The position numbers and the translations under genes are program-made. From assembly GCF_001425575.1 (NCBI RefSeq), contig NZ_LMRD01000012.1, positions 1 through 64,000 of the forward strand: a DNA stretch of 64,000 bases, in the 5' to 3' direction. Position 1 is the first letter of the stretch; each line of letters starts with the position of its first letter. A model generated the notes under the pieces. The model searched no databases, had not been told where the DNA came from, and was given only the letters and a program-made list of their open reading frames with translations. Below are positions 27,203 through 35,811 of the stretch, one piece after another. Source of the DNA: Aurantimonas sp. Leaf443. GTDB taxonomy: Bacteria; Pseudomonadota; Alphaproteobacteria; Rhizobiales; Rhizobiaceae.

Positions 27203-29020
27203 TCAGCCCTCCAGATCGGCCCGCATCATCTCCAGTTCCAGCCAGTCGTCCTCGGCCTTGGCGAGCGCGGCGCGGTCCTTGTCGACCCCCTCCGCGAGCT
27301 TGGCGAAGCGGGCGGGATTCTTGCCGAAGAGGGCGGGATCGGCCATCTCGGCCTCGGCTTTCGCGATCGCCGCCTCCAGACGGGCGATCTCCTTGGGCAG
27401 GCTTTCGAGCGCGAATTTCTGCTTGAAGGAGAGCTTGGACGCCGGAACGGCCCTCGGCGCCGGGGACCCTTTCGCCGGCGCGGGCTCGCCCGCCTTCGCC
27501 GCCCCGCGCCCGGCAAGCTTCACCGCCTCGCCCTTGCGCTGGGCGAGCATGTCGGAATAGCCGCCGGCATAGTCCACCCAGCGCCCGTCGCCGAGCGGCG
27601 CGATGACGCTCGTCACCGTGCGGTCGAGGAAGTCGCGATCGTGGCTGACGAGGAGGACGGTGCCCGGATAGTTGGCGATCAGCTCCTGCAGGAGATCGAG
27701 CGTCTCCATGTCGAGATCGTTGGTGGGCTCGTCGAGGACGAGGAAATTCGCCGGCGTCGTCAGCGTGCGGGCGAGGAGAAGGCGCGCCCGCTCGCCGCCC
27801 GACAGGTTGCCGACGGGCGTGCGCAGCTGCTCGGGCGCGAAGAGGAAGTCCTTGAGATAGCTCGCGACATGCTTGGTCTCGCCGTTGACGGTGACGAAGT
27901 CGCCGCGCCCGTCCGTCAGCGCGTCCACCACCGAGACCTCGTCCTTCAGCGCGGTGCGCTTCTGATCGAGGAAGGCGAGGTCGAGATTGGTGCCGAGGCG
28001 CACGCGGCCCTCGTCGGGCTTGATCTCGCCGATCAGCATCTTGAGGAGCGTCGTCTTGCCGGCGCCGTTCGGGCCGACGAGGCCGACGCGGTCGCCGCGC
28101 GCGATGCGCGTGGAGAAGTTGGCGACGAGCGTGCGCCCGTCGTAGCTCTTGGCGATGTGCTCGGCCTCGATCACGAGCTTGCCGCTCTCGCGCGTCTCGC
28201 CGGCGGCCATCACCGCCTGGCCGACGGCGCGGCGCGTGTCGCGGTGCTCGGCGCGCATCGTGTGGAGCGCCTCCAGCCGGCGCTGGTTGCGGGTGCGCCG
28301 CGCGGTGACGCCGTAGCGCAGCCAGTGTTCCTCGCGCTCGATCTTGCGGCCGAGCTTGTGGAATTCGCGCTCCTCCTCCTCCAGCACCTTGTCGCGCCAG
28401 GCCTCGAAGCTCGCGAAACCCTCGTCCAGCCGCTTGGCGGCGCCGCGGTCGATCCAGACGGTGGCCCGCGTCGTGCGCTCCAGGAAGCGGCGGTCGTGGC
28501 TGATGATGACGAGGGCGCTGCGCAGTGAACGCACCTCGTCCTCCAGCCATTCGATGGTCGGCAGGTCGAGATGGTTGGTCGGCTCGTCGAGAAGGACGAT
28601 GTCGGGCTGCGGCGCCAGCGTGCGCGCGAGCGCGGCGCGGCGCGCCTCGCCGCCGGACAGGTCGCCGGGGCGCATGTCCTCGGTCAACCCGAGCGCCTCG
28701 ATCAGCATGGTCGCGCGATAGGGATCGTCCGCCGGCCCGAGGCCGGAGGAAACGTAGGCGCCCACGCTCGGCGCGGCGCCGAAATCGGGCTCCTGCGGCA
28801 GGTAGCGCAGCGTCGTGCCGGGTTTCAGGAAGACCTCGCCGCCATCGGGCTCGATCTGCCCGGCGGCGATCTTGAGGAGCGTGGACTTGCCCGAGCCGTT
28901 GCGGCCGACGAGCGCGATGCGGTCGCCGGGCAGGACGTTCAGTTCGACGCCGGACAGGAGAGGGGTGCCGCCGAAGCCGAGACGCACGGCATCGAGACGC
29001 AGGAGAGGAGGAAGAGCCAT
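27203..29020 (-). CDS. ABC-F ATPase, Uup-like
   Basis: A soluble protein with two ATP-binding cassettes and no membrane domain, acting on ribosomes. The 605 residues hold Walker A motifs GRNGSGKS and GPNGAGKT, two LSGGE signatures, and LLDEPTNHLDL and VLDEPTNDLDM as Walker B. The inter-domain linker (about 215-285) is charged, and the C-terminal 80 residues form a coiled coil with a Lys/Pro/Ala-rich hinge, as in Uup, which binds DNA and ribosomes in E. coli. A strong ribosome site (GGAGG) precedes the ATG. Confidence 0.92.
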   Translation of the reverse strand: MALPPLLRLDAVRLGFGGTPLLSGVELNVLPGDRIALVGRNGSGKSTLLKIAAGQIEPDGGEVFLKPGTTLRYLPQEPDFGAAPSVGAYVSSGLGPADDPYRATMLIEALGLTEDMRPGDLSGGEARRAALARTLAPQPDIVLLDEPTNHLDLPTIEWLEDEVRSLRSALVIISHDRRFLERTTRATVWIDRGAAKRLDEGFASFEAWRDKVLEEEEREFHKLGRKIEREEHWLRYGVTARRTRNQRRLEALHTMRAEHRDTRRAVGQAVMAAGETRESGKLVIEAEHIAKSYDGRTLVANFSTRIARGDRVGLVGPNGAGKTTLLKMLIGEIKPDEGRVRLGTNLDLAFLDQKRTALKDEVSVVDALTDGRGDFVTVNGETKHVASYLKDFLFAPEQLRTPVGNLSGGERARLLLARTLTTPANFLVLDEPTNDLDMETLDLLQELIANYPGTVLLVSHDRDFLDRTVTSVIAPLGDGRWVDYAGGYSDMLAQRKGEAVKLAGRGAAKAGEPAPAKGSPAPRAVPASKLSFKQKFALESLPKEIARLEAAIAKAEAEMADPALFGKNPARFAKLAEGVDKDRAALAKAEDDWLELEMMRADLEG

Positions 29021-29102
29021 GTGCGCCTCCTAGCCCATCGCGGCGCCGGCGGGGAAGCCGCGATTTGCGGCGCCGTCGGAAGCTTGGCGCCGGAGGCCGG
29101 GC

Positions 29103-30923
29103 TCAGCTCTTGGTCGGAAAGCCCGACGGCGGCGGAATGACGCGCGCCGTGCCCTTGCGCTGCGTCGGCCCCGGGCGGCGCACGCTCATCGCCTGGCGCA
29201 CCCAGTCCTTGGAGAAGGTGACCGCTTCCATCGGCTTGGCGGCGATGAGGCTGCGCACGGCGCCGGGCGGCATCGGGCGGCCGAGATAGTAGCCCTGGAC
29301 GCATTCGCATTTGAGGAAGGCGAGCTGCAGGAGCTGGCCGGAATGCTCGACGCCCTCCGCCACGACGCGCAGCTTGAGGCTGGCCGCGAGCGTCAGGATC
29401 GCCTGGACGACGGAGGTCGCCTCGTCCTTGTCGCCGATCAGCGTGATGAAGGACCGGTCGATCTTCAGCTGATCGAACGGATAGCGCAGGAGATAGGACA
29501 GGCTGGAGAAGCCCGTGCCGAAATCGTCCAGCGAGAGCTTGATGCCGAGCGCGTGGAGTTCGCGCAGGACCTTCTCGGACTGCTGCGGGTTCTGGATGAG
29601 GAGGCCCTCGGTCACCTCCAGCGTCAGCCGCCCCGCGTCGAGCCCGGTGTCCGAAAGGCAGCGGCGGATGGTGCGCACGAGATCCTTGCGGCGGAACTGC
29701 ATGGGCGAGAAGTTGACGGCGACGGGATAGGGCTGGCGCCAGCGCGCCGCCTCCGCGCAGGCCGTCCTCAGCGCGAAGGCCCCGATCTCGTGGATGAGGC
29801 CGGTCTCCTCGGCGAGCGGGATGAACTCGGCCGGCGCCACGGGTCCCCGCTGGGGATGGTCCCAGCGCAGCAGCGCCTCGAAACTGTCGAGCGTGCGCCC
29901 GTCGCAACGGTAGATCGGCTGGTATTCGAGCCGCATCTCCTGGCGCTCCAGCGCCTTGGCGAGGTCGCGCTCCAGCGTGACGCGCGCCGTCAGGCCCGCC
30001 ACGAGCTTGGGCTCGAAGAAGCGCGCCGTGCCGCGCTGCGTCTTCTTGGCCGTGTAGAGGGCGATGTCGGCATGCTTGAGGAGGTCGGTCGGCGTCGCCC
30101 CGTCGCGCGGATGGAGCGCGATTCCGACGCTGGTGCCGATCTCGAACTGCTGCCCGTCGAGCGTATAGGGCCGCGACAGGGCCTCGATGATCGACAGGGC
30201 CAGCCGCTCGGCGTCCGTGCCCGAGGTCTGCAGGACGACGAACTCGTCGCCGCCGAGCCGGCACACGAGGTCTTCCTCCTGCACGAGGCTGCGCAGCCGG
30301 TCGGCCACCTGTTTCAGGAGAATGTCGCCGACCGGATGGCCGAGCAGGTCGTTGACGAGCTTGAACCGGTCGAGATCGAGGCACAGGACGGCAAGGCACC
30401 GCTCGCCCTCTAGGCCGTCGGCCACGAGCGCGTCGAGCCGGGCGTTCATGTAGGCCCGGTTCGGCAGGTCCGTCAGCGGATCGTGATGGGCCATGTGCCA
30501 CAGGGCCGCCTCGGTGGAGACCGTGTCGGTCGTGATGCCCGCGAAGACCAGCGCCTCCACAGGCCGCCCGGCCCGCCGCAGGGGCTCGATCTCCAGCGAC
30601 AGGATCTCCCCGCCGACGGCGACCTCCGCCTTGAGACGCTTGGCGAAGGGGCTGGCGAGCATCGCCTTGCGCACCAGGAGGCAGTCGCGCAGGAAGGCCG
30701 GCGCCGCATCGCCGACGCCGTGTTCGGCGACCTCCTGCCCGGTCTCGACGGCGCGCAGGAGGTCGAGCGCCTTCGCGTTGGCATAGGTCAGGGCATAGGT
30801 GTCGAGGTCGCAGACCAGGGTCGCCGTCGGGCTCCGGTCCACGACGGCGCGGAAGAGGTCTTCGTCCTGCACCGAGGGCGCGGGCGTCGTGTCTGGAATA
30901 TGCCTGGACGATCCGGTCGCCAT
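29103..30923 (-). CDS. PAS-GGDEF-EAL c-di-GMP enzyme
   Basis: The 606-residue protein has a PAS-like domain (about 20-135), a GGDEF domain and an EAL domain, and no membrane helix. GGDEF at about 224-228 is intact; five residues before it the inhibitory site reads QEED instead of RxxD, so product inhibition is probably lost. The EAL domain has EALLRW (about 349-354), NFSP, EVTEG and LDDFGTG (about 465-471), so phosphodiesterase activity is likely. It may therefore make or break c-di-GMP. I chose ATG 30923; the longer form to 30998 adds 25 residues. It is monocistronic. Confidence 0.92.
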   Translation of the reverse strand: MATGSSRHIPDTTPAPSVQDEDLFRAVVDRSPTATLVCDLDTYALTYANAKALDLLRAVETGQEVAEHGVGDAAPAFLRDCLLVRKAMLASPFAKRLKAEVAVGGEILSLEIEPLRRAGRPVEALVFAGITTDTVSTEAALWHMAHHDPLTDLPNRAYMNARLDALVADGLEGERCLAVLCLDLDRFKLVNDLLGHPVGDILLKQVADRLRSLVQEEDLVCRLGGDEFVVLQTSGTDAERLALSIIEALSRPYTLDGQQFEIGTSVGIALHPRDGATPTDLLKHADIALYTAKKTQRGTARFFEPKLVAGLTARVTLERDLAKALERQEMRLEYQPIYRCDGRTLDSFEALLRWDHPQRGPVAPAEFIPLAEETGLIHEIGAFALRTACAEAARWRQPYPVAVNFSPMQFRRKDLVRTIRRCLSDTGLDAGRLTLEVTEGLLIQNPQQSEKVLRELHALGIKLSLDDFGTGFSSLSYLLRYPFDQLKIDRSFITLIGDKDEATSVVQAILTLAASLKLRVVAEGVEHSGQLLQLAFLKCECVQGYYLGRPMPPGAVRSLIAAKPMEAVTFSKDWVRQAMSVRRPGPTQRKGTARVIPPPSGFPTKS

Positions 30924-31110
30924 CGATCCGCCAACAGATGCCGCGACGTGCCGGCCTGCCTCCGCGCCGACCGGATGCCGGACGCGAAGCCGGTGCACCG
31001 CAGCACGACCCTAGGGCAGCGGTCCTTAAGGCTGATCTAAGGACATATACGCAATCGCCGCGATCGAAGCGCTATCCACTGGAAACCCTGGGTTCGGGCG
31101 CGGCGAATCC

Positions 31111-34100
31111 TCAAGCCGGCTTCGGCTCGCCGCTCCCCGGGTCTCTCTCGTGGCCGGTTCCGGCCGCGTCCGCGGCGGCGATGTCGCGTGCCAGACGCGC
31201 CGCCTTCTCGGACTTGGGCGGCGAGAAGCGGCCGAGCAGCAGGTAGGCCACCGGCGTGACGAAGAGCGTGGCGAAGGTCGCCAGGCCGAGGCCCCCGACG
31301 ATGACATAGCCGAGCGCGACGCGCGCCTCCGCGCCAGCGCCCGTCGCGAAGATCAGCGGCACGCCGCCGACCACCGTCGCCACCATCGTCATCATCACCG
31401 GCCGCAGGCGGATCAGCGCCGCTTCCTCCACCGCCTGGCGCAGCGGCCGCCCCTGCTCGCGCAGCTCGTTGGCGAACTCGACGACGAGGATGCCGTTCTT
31501 GGCCATGATGCCGACGAGGAGGACGAGGCCGATCTGGCTGTAGAGGTTGAGGCTCTCGCCGAAGAAGCTCAGCGCATAGATGGCGCAGGCGATGCCGAGC
31601 GGCACCGTGGCGATGATGATGAGCGCCGAGACGAAGCTCTCGAACTGGGCCGCCAGAACGAGGACGATGATGACGAGCGCGAAGCCGAAGACCAGCGTCA
31701 GGCCGTTGTTCGTCTCGCCGAGCGTGGCGGCCTCCGCCAGCGGCACCAGCCGCTGGCTGGCGGGCAGGGTCTCTGACGCGAAGTCCTGCGCCTGCGACCA
31801 CGCTTCCTGGATGGAGAAGCCGGATGGCAGCTGCGCCTGGATCGAGACCGCGCGCGAGCGGTTCTCGCGCGACAGGGCGGGCGCGATCGGCTTCTCCTCG
31901 ACGCGCGCGATGGTCGACATCGGCACGATGCGCCCGTCCTGCGCCTTCAGGAAGATGCCGGCCAGATCGCCGGGATCGTTGACGGGATTGCCGGTGGAGA
32001 CGAGCTTCACCGGGACCTGCTTGTCCTCGACATAGGTCTGGGTGATCTCGTAGCCGTCGAGCAGCGACTGCATGGCGGTGGCGAGGCCGTCGATGTCGAT
32101 GCCGAGATCCGAGGCGCGCGCCCGGTCCACCTCGATGGTCAGCTGCGGCTGCGTGGCGTCCTGCGCGAGGCGCACCGTGCCCCAGCGCCCGTCCGCGTTC
32201 ATCGCCGAGACGAGCTTGTCGGCGCTGTCGGCGAGTTCCTCGAAGTTCTGCCCGGCCACCGCGAACTGCAGCCCCTGGCCGCCGCCCCGGATGCCGAGCG
32301 AGTTCGGCTGGATCGTGAAGGCGCGCACGCCCGCGATCCGCCGGACCTTGGCGTCGATCTCGGCCGAGATCGCCTGCTGCGTGCGCTCGCGCTTGGCCCA
32401 GTCGGCCAGCGAGACGACGAGGAAGGCCGAGTTCTTCGATCCGCGGCCGGCGATGGCGAAGACGTTCGTCGCCTCGCCGGTGTCGAGATAGGGCAGGACG
32501 ATCTCCTCGATCCGGCGCAGCTGGGCGCTCGTATAGTCGAGGCTCGCGCCCTGCGGCGCCTGGATGTTCATCAGGATCACGCCCCGGTCCTCGGACGGGG
32601 TGAGCTCCTGCGGCATCGTGCGGAACACGCTGTAGGCGCCGGCCGAGAAGAGGACCGCCGCCACGACCACCAGGAGCGGGAAGGCGAGGCAGGCGCGCAG
32701 GATCGTGGCGTAAAGGCCGGCAAGGCGCGTGCCGACCCAGCCGACGGAGCGGTGGAACCAGCCCGGCGCCGCCTCGTCCTCGCGCGCCTTCAGCATGTGC
32801 GCCGCCAGCATGGGGCAGAGCGTCAGCGCGATGAAGGAGGAGATGACGACGGCGAGCGCGAGCACGAAACCGAACTCGCGGAAGAGGCCGCCGGCCGCGC
32901 CCGGCAGGAAGGAGATCGGGACGAAGACGGCGGCGAGCGTCGCGGTCGTGGAGATGACGGCGAAGAACACCTCGCGCGTGCCGACCACGGCCGCAGCGCC
33001 GGGGCTCGCGCCCATGTCGCGCCGCCGGACGATGTTCTCCAGAACGATGATCGCGTCGTCCACCACCATGCCGGTCGCCAGGACGAGGGCGAGCAGCGTC
33101 AGGATGTTGATGGAGAATCCGACGAGATAGATGAAGGTGAGGACGCCGATGAGCGCCACCGGCATGGTGACGGCGGGGATCAGCGTCGCGCGGAGGTTCA
33201 GGAGGAACAGGAAGATCACGGCGACGACGATGACGACGGCGAGGCCGAGCGCCAGCTCCACCTCGTGGATGGCGCCCTCGATGAAGATCGCGTCATTGCT
33301 CGTCACGCGCACGCTGACGCCCTCGGGCAGGGTGCGGTTGAGGGTCTCGACCTCGCGCTGCACGCCGGCCGAGATGTCGAGCGTGGAGGAGCCGGCCTGG
33401 CGCACGATGCCGAGGCCGATGCCCACCTCGCCGTTCTGGCGCTGCTGCGAGGCCGCGTCGTCCGGGCCGAAGCGGATGCTCGCGACGTCGCCGAGCCGGG
33501 TGCGCGGGTCGAGGAAGATCCTGGCGAATTCCTCCGGCGTGGAGACGTTCGCGTCCGCCCGCACGATCAGCTCCTGCGTCGGCGAGGCAAGCGAGCCGGC
33601 CGGCACGTCCAGCGCCACGTTGCGCAGGGCCGTCGCGACGTCGCCGGGGGTCAGGCCGCGCGTGGCGAGCTTGTCGGGATCGAAGTCGACATAGATCAGC
33701 CGCTCGCGCTCGCCGAAGAGCTGCACGTCCGCGACGCCCTCGACGGCGGCGAGCTGGTCGGAGATGCGGTCCTCGACGAGCGTCGTCAGATCCTCGATCG
33801 CCATGCCGGGCGCCGAGACGGCGAGGCGCATGATGGCCTGCGCGTCCGCATCGGCCTTCACGATGCGCGGCTCGTCGGCGCTTTCGGGCAGGGAGTTGGA
33901 GATGCGGCTGATGGCGTCGCGGATGTCGCTCGCCGCGACATTGAGGTCGGTGGAGTCGGTGAACTCGATCGTCACCTGGCTCTGGCCGAAGCTCGACCGG
34001 GAGGAGACCGAGGAGATGCCGGAGACGCGCGCGATGGCGCTCTCCACCTCGCTCGTGATCTGCCGGTCCACCGTCTCGGGCGAGGCGCCCTCGAAGGTGA

Positions 34101-34275
34101 TCGTCACGGTGATGACCGGTCGGTCGATATTGGGAAGTTCGCGGATCTCCACCGCGTTGAACGCGGCAAGGCCGGCCACCACGATCAGGAGGTTCAGGAC
34201 GATCGTCAGAACCGGCCGGCGGATGAAGAGGCTGGTGAAGGCGGTGAGCCCGTCCGGGCGCGAGGCGGGCGTCAT
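31111..34275 (-). CDS. RND efflux transporter, inner-membrane subunit
   Basis: A proton-driven multidrug-type exporter of the AcrB/MexF superfamily. The 1054-residue length is typical. A first helix near 20-38 is followed by a large periplasmic loop, a block of membrane helices at about 340-530 and a second loop and block at about 860-1025. The segment FIYLVGFSINILTLLALVLA, then GMVVDDAIIVLENIVRR in helix 4, carries the paired aspartates of the proton relay (DD). It overlaps the fusion-protein gene by 4 bp (ATGA). No outer-membrane channel or repressor gene is next to it, so it probably uses a TolC elsewhere. Confidence 0.93.
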   Translation of the reverse strand: MTPASRPDGLTAFTSLFIRRPVLTIVLNLLIVVAGLAAFNAVEIRELPNIDRPVITVTITFEGASPETVDRQITSEVESAIARVSGISSVSSRSSFGQSQVTIEFTDSTDLNVAASDIRDAISRISNSLPESADEPRIVKADADAQAIMRLAVSAPGMAIEDLTTLVEDRISDQLAAVEGVADVQLFGERERLIYVDFDPDKLATRGLTPGDVATALRNVALDVPAGSLASPTQELIVRADANVSTPEEFARIFLDPRTRLGDVASIRFGPDDAASQQRQNGEVGIGLGIVRQAGSSTLDISAGVQREVETLNRTLPEGVSVRVTSNDAIFIEGAIHEVELALGLAVVIVVAVIFLFLLNLRATLIPAVTMPVALIGVLTFIYLVGFSINILTLLALVLATGMVVDDAIIVLENIVRRRDMGASPGAAAVVGTREVFFAVISTTATLAAVFVPISFLPGAAGGLFREFGFVLALAVVISSFIALTLCPMLAAHMLKAREDEAAPGWFHRSVGWVGTRLAGLYATILRACLAFPLLVVVAAVLFSAGAYSVFRTMPQELTPSEDRGVILMNIQAPQGASLDYTSAQLRRIEEIVLPYLDTGEATNVFAIAGRGSKNSAFLVVSLADWAKRERTQQAISAEIDAKVRRIAGVRAFTIQPNSLGIRGGGQGLQFAVAGQNFEELADSADKLVSAMNADGRWGTVRLAQDATQPQLTIEVDRARASDLGIDIDGLATAMQSLLDGYEITQTYVEDKQVPVKLVSTGNPVNDPGDLAGIFLKAQDGRIVPMSTIARVEEKPIAPALSRENRSRAVSIQAQLPSGFSIQEAWSQAQDFASETLPASQRLVPLAEAATLGETNNGLTLVFGFALVIIVLVLAAQFESFVSALIIIATVPLGIACAIYALSFFGESLNLYSQIGLVLLVGIMAKNGILVVEFANELREQGRPLRQAVEEAALIRLRPVMMTMVATVVGGVPLIFATGAGAEARVALGYVIVGGLGLATFATLFVTPVAYLLLGRFSPPKSEKAARLARDIAAADAAGTGHERDPGSGEPKPA

Positions 34276-35600
34276 CGCGCGACGGCCTTCTCGCCCGTCG
34301 CCGAACCCTGTCCGGGAGCGGTCGCGCTCGCGGCGGCGCGTTCCGCGAGCACGGCGTCGGCGCCCGCGCTTGTCACTCTGTCCGGCCGAGTGCCGCCCGC
34401 GTCGGCCGAAGGCGGCGCGGCGGGGACGGTCGCGGGCGTCGTGCGCTCGACCTCGACGGGCGCCCCTTCGCGCACCGATTGCAGGCCTTCGACGACGATG
34501 GCGTCGCCCATCTTCAGCTCCTGCGAGGCGACGAGCACCTGGTCGATGTTGCGCTCCACGATGGACACCTTTGCCTTGCGCGCCTTGCCGTCCACGACCT
34601 TCCAGACGATGGGGCCGGTGCGCTCCCAGACGACGGCGAGCGGATCGGTGGCGAAGTAGCTCTCGCCCCGCGCCTCGATCGCGATGGTGAAGGACATGCC
34701 CGGGCGCAGCGCGTCGTCGGCATTCTCCAGCGTCGCCTCGGTGCGCAGCGTGCGGCTGGCGACGTCGAGGCGGCTGTCGATCGCCGTGATCGTGCCGGTA
34801 TAGGTGCGGGCGGGCAGGGCGGTGGAGCTTGCCGTCACCGGCTGGCCGAGAGACAGGCCCTGCACGTATTCCTCGGGCGTGTAGAAGATCACCTTGATGC
34901 GGCTGCGGTCGTCGATCGTGGCGATCAGCGTCGTGCTGCCGACGAGGTCGCCCGTATCCACCTCGACGATGCCGATGCGCCCGTCGATCGGGGCGACGAT
35001 CGCGCGCTTCTCGAGCGCGATCTCGGCGCTCTGGAGTTCCAGCCGGGCCGTGTCGCGCAGGCGCAGGTTGTCCCGCACCTCCACGGCCGTGATGGCGTTC
35101 GAGGCCTGGAGGCGCTGGACGCGGGCGAGCTTCTCCTCGGCGCCGTCGAGATTGATGCGGGCCTGGGCGAGCGCGACCTCCTCGTTGGCGCTTTCCAGCT
35201 TGGCGAGGACCTCGCCGGCCTTCACGCTGTCGCCCGACTTCACCGGAACGGACTGGAGGATGCCGACGGCTTCCGGATAGACCGTGACGGAGCGCACCGC
35301 CTCGCCGGTGCCGAGCGCGCGCATGGAGGTGCGGGTGCGCCCTTCGGCCACGGGCGCCGTGACGACGAGCGGCGCACGGCGCGCGCCGCCGGGAGGGCCG
35401 CCCGGCGCGCCGGCGCCGGCGACCGTCTCGGGTTCGTCGGCGCCGGGCGAGAGCGCGAGGACGACGTCTCGCAGCACCGGCGGCACGTCGAAGCCGGCAT
35501 TCAGCACCGTCCGGCCCGCGTTCGGGTCGAGCTTCAGCCAGGCGGCGCCCGCCAGGGCCAGCACGACGATCGTCACGAGAAGCTGTTTCAGGAAACCCAT
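34272..35600 (-). CDS. RND efflux periplasmic adaptor protein
   Basis: The membrane-fusion protein that links the RND pump to the outer-membrane channel. The 442-residue product (ATG 35600) has an N-terminal membrane anchor (about 5-22), a barrel-sandwich half (GILQSVPVKSGDSVKAGEVL), a coiled-coil hairpin (about 105-165), the second lipoyl half (RAIVAPIDGRIGIVEVDTGD) and beta-barrel domains to about 370. The last 70 residues are Ala/Pro-rich and disordered. It is the first gene of the two-gene operon. The ORF could extend to 35654, but the family begins at the hydrophobic anchor. Confidence 0.9.
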   Translation of the reverse strand: MGFLKQLLVTIVVLALAGAAWLKLDPNAGRTVLNAGFDVPPVLRDVVLALSPGADEPETVAGAGAPGGPPGGARRAPLVVTAPVAEGRTRTSMRALGTGEAVRSVTVYPEAVGILQSVPVKSGDSVKAGEVLAKLESANEEVALAQARINLDGAEEKLARVQRLQASNAITAVEVRDNLRLRDTARLELQSAEIALEKRAIVAPIDGRIGIVEVDTGDLVGSTTLIATIDDRSRIKVIFYTPEEYVQGLSLGQPVTASSTALPARTYTGTITAIDSRLDVASRTLRTEATLENADDALRPGMSFTIAIEARGESYFATDPLAVVWERTGPIVWKVVDGKARKAKVSIVERNIDQVLVASQELKMGDAIVVEGLQSVREGAPVEVERTTPATVPAAPPSADAGGTRPDRVTSAGADAVLAERAAASATAPGQGSATGEKAVAR

Positions 35601-35757
35601 GTCACCCCGGTCGTCGGTCCATGGCGGCCGTCGGGCCGCGATGGGAGAGACCATAGCGCGGAATGGGGCGGCTTTGCCGGCCTTGCGTTACGAAGTGTAA
35701 TCGGTCGCGGCGGGGATGGACGCCCCTCGTCCGACAGGGCATGCCGGCCGTCCCAAA

Positions 35758-35788
35758 CGAAAAGGGCCCGCCTTGCGGCGAGCCCCTT
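35758..35788 (-). terminator. Terminator of the PRC-barrel gene
   Basis: On the minus strand a stem of about 12 bp with two G-U pairs, closed by a GCAA tetraloop, runs into TTTTCG. It lies 24 bp after the stop of the PRC-barrel gene and before the efflux operon. Confidence 0.75.
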
Positions 35789-35811
35789 CCCGTCCTGTCG
35801 AGCGATCGCGC

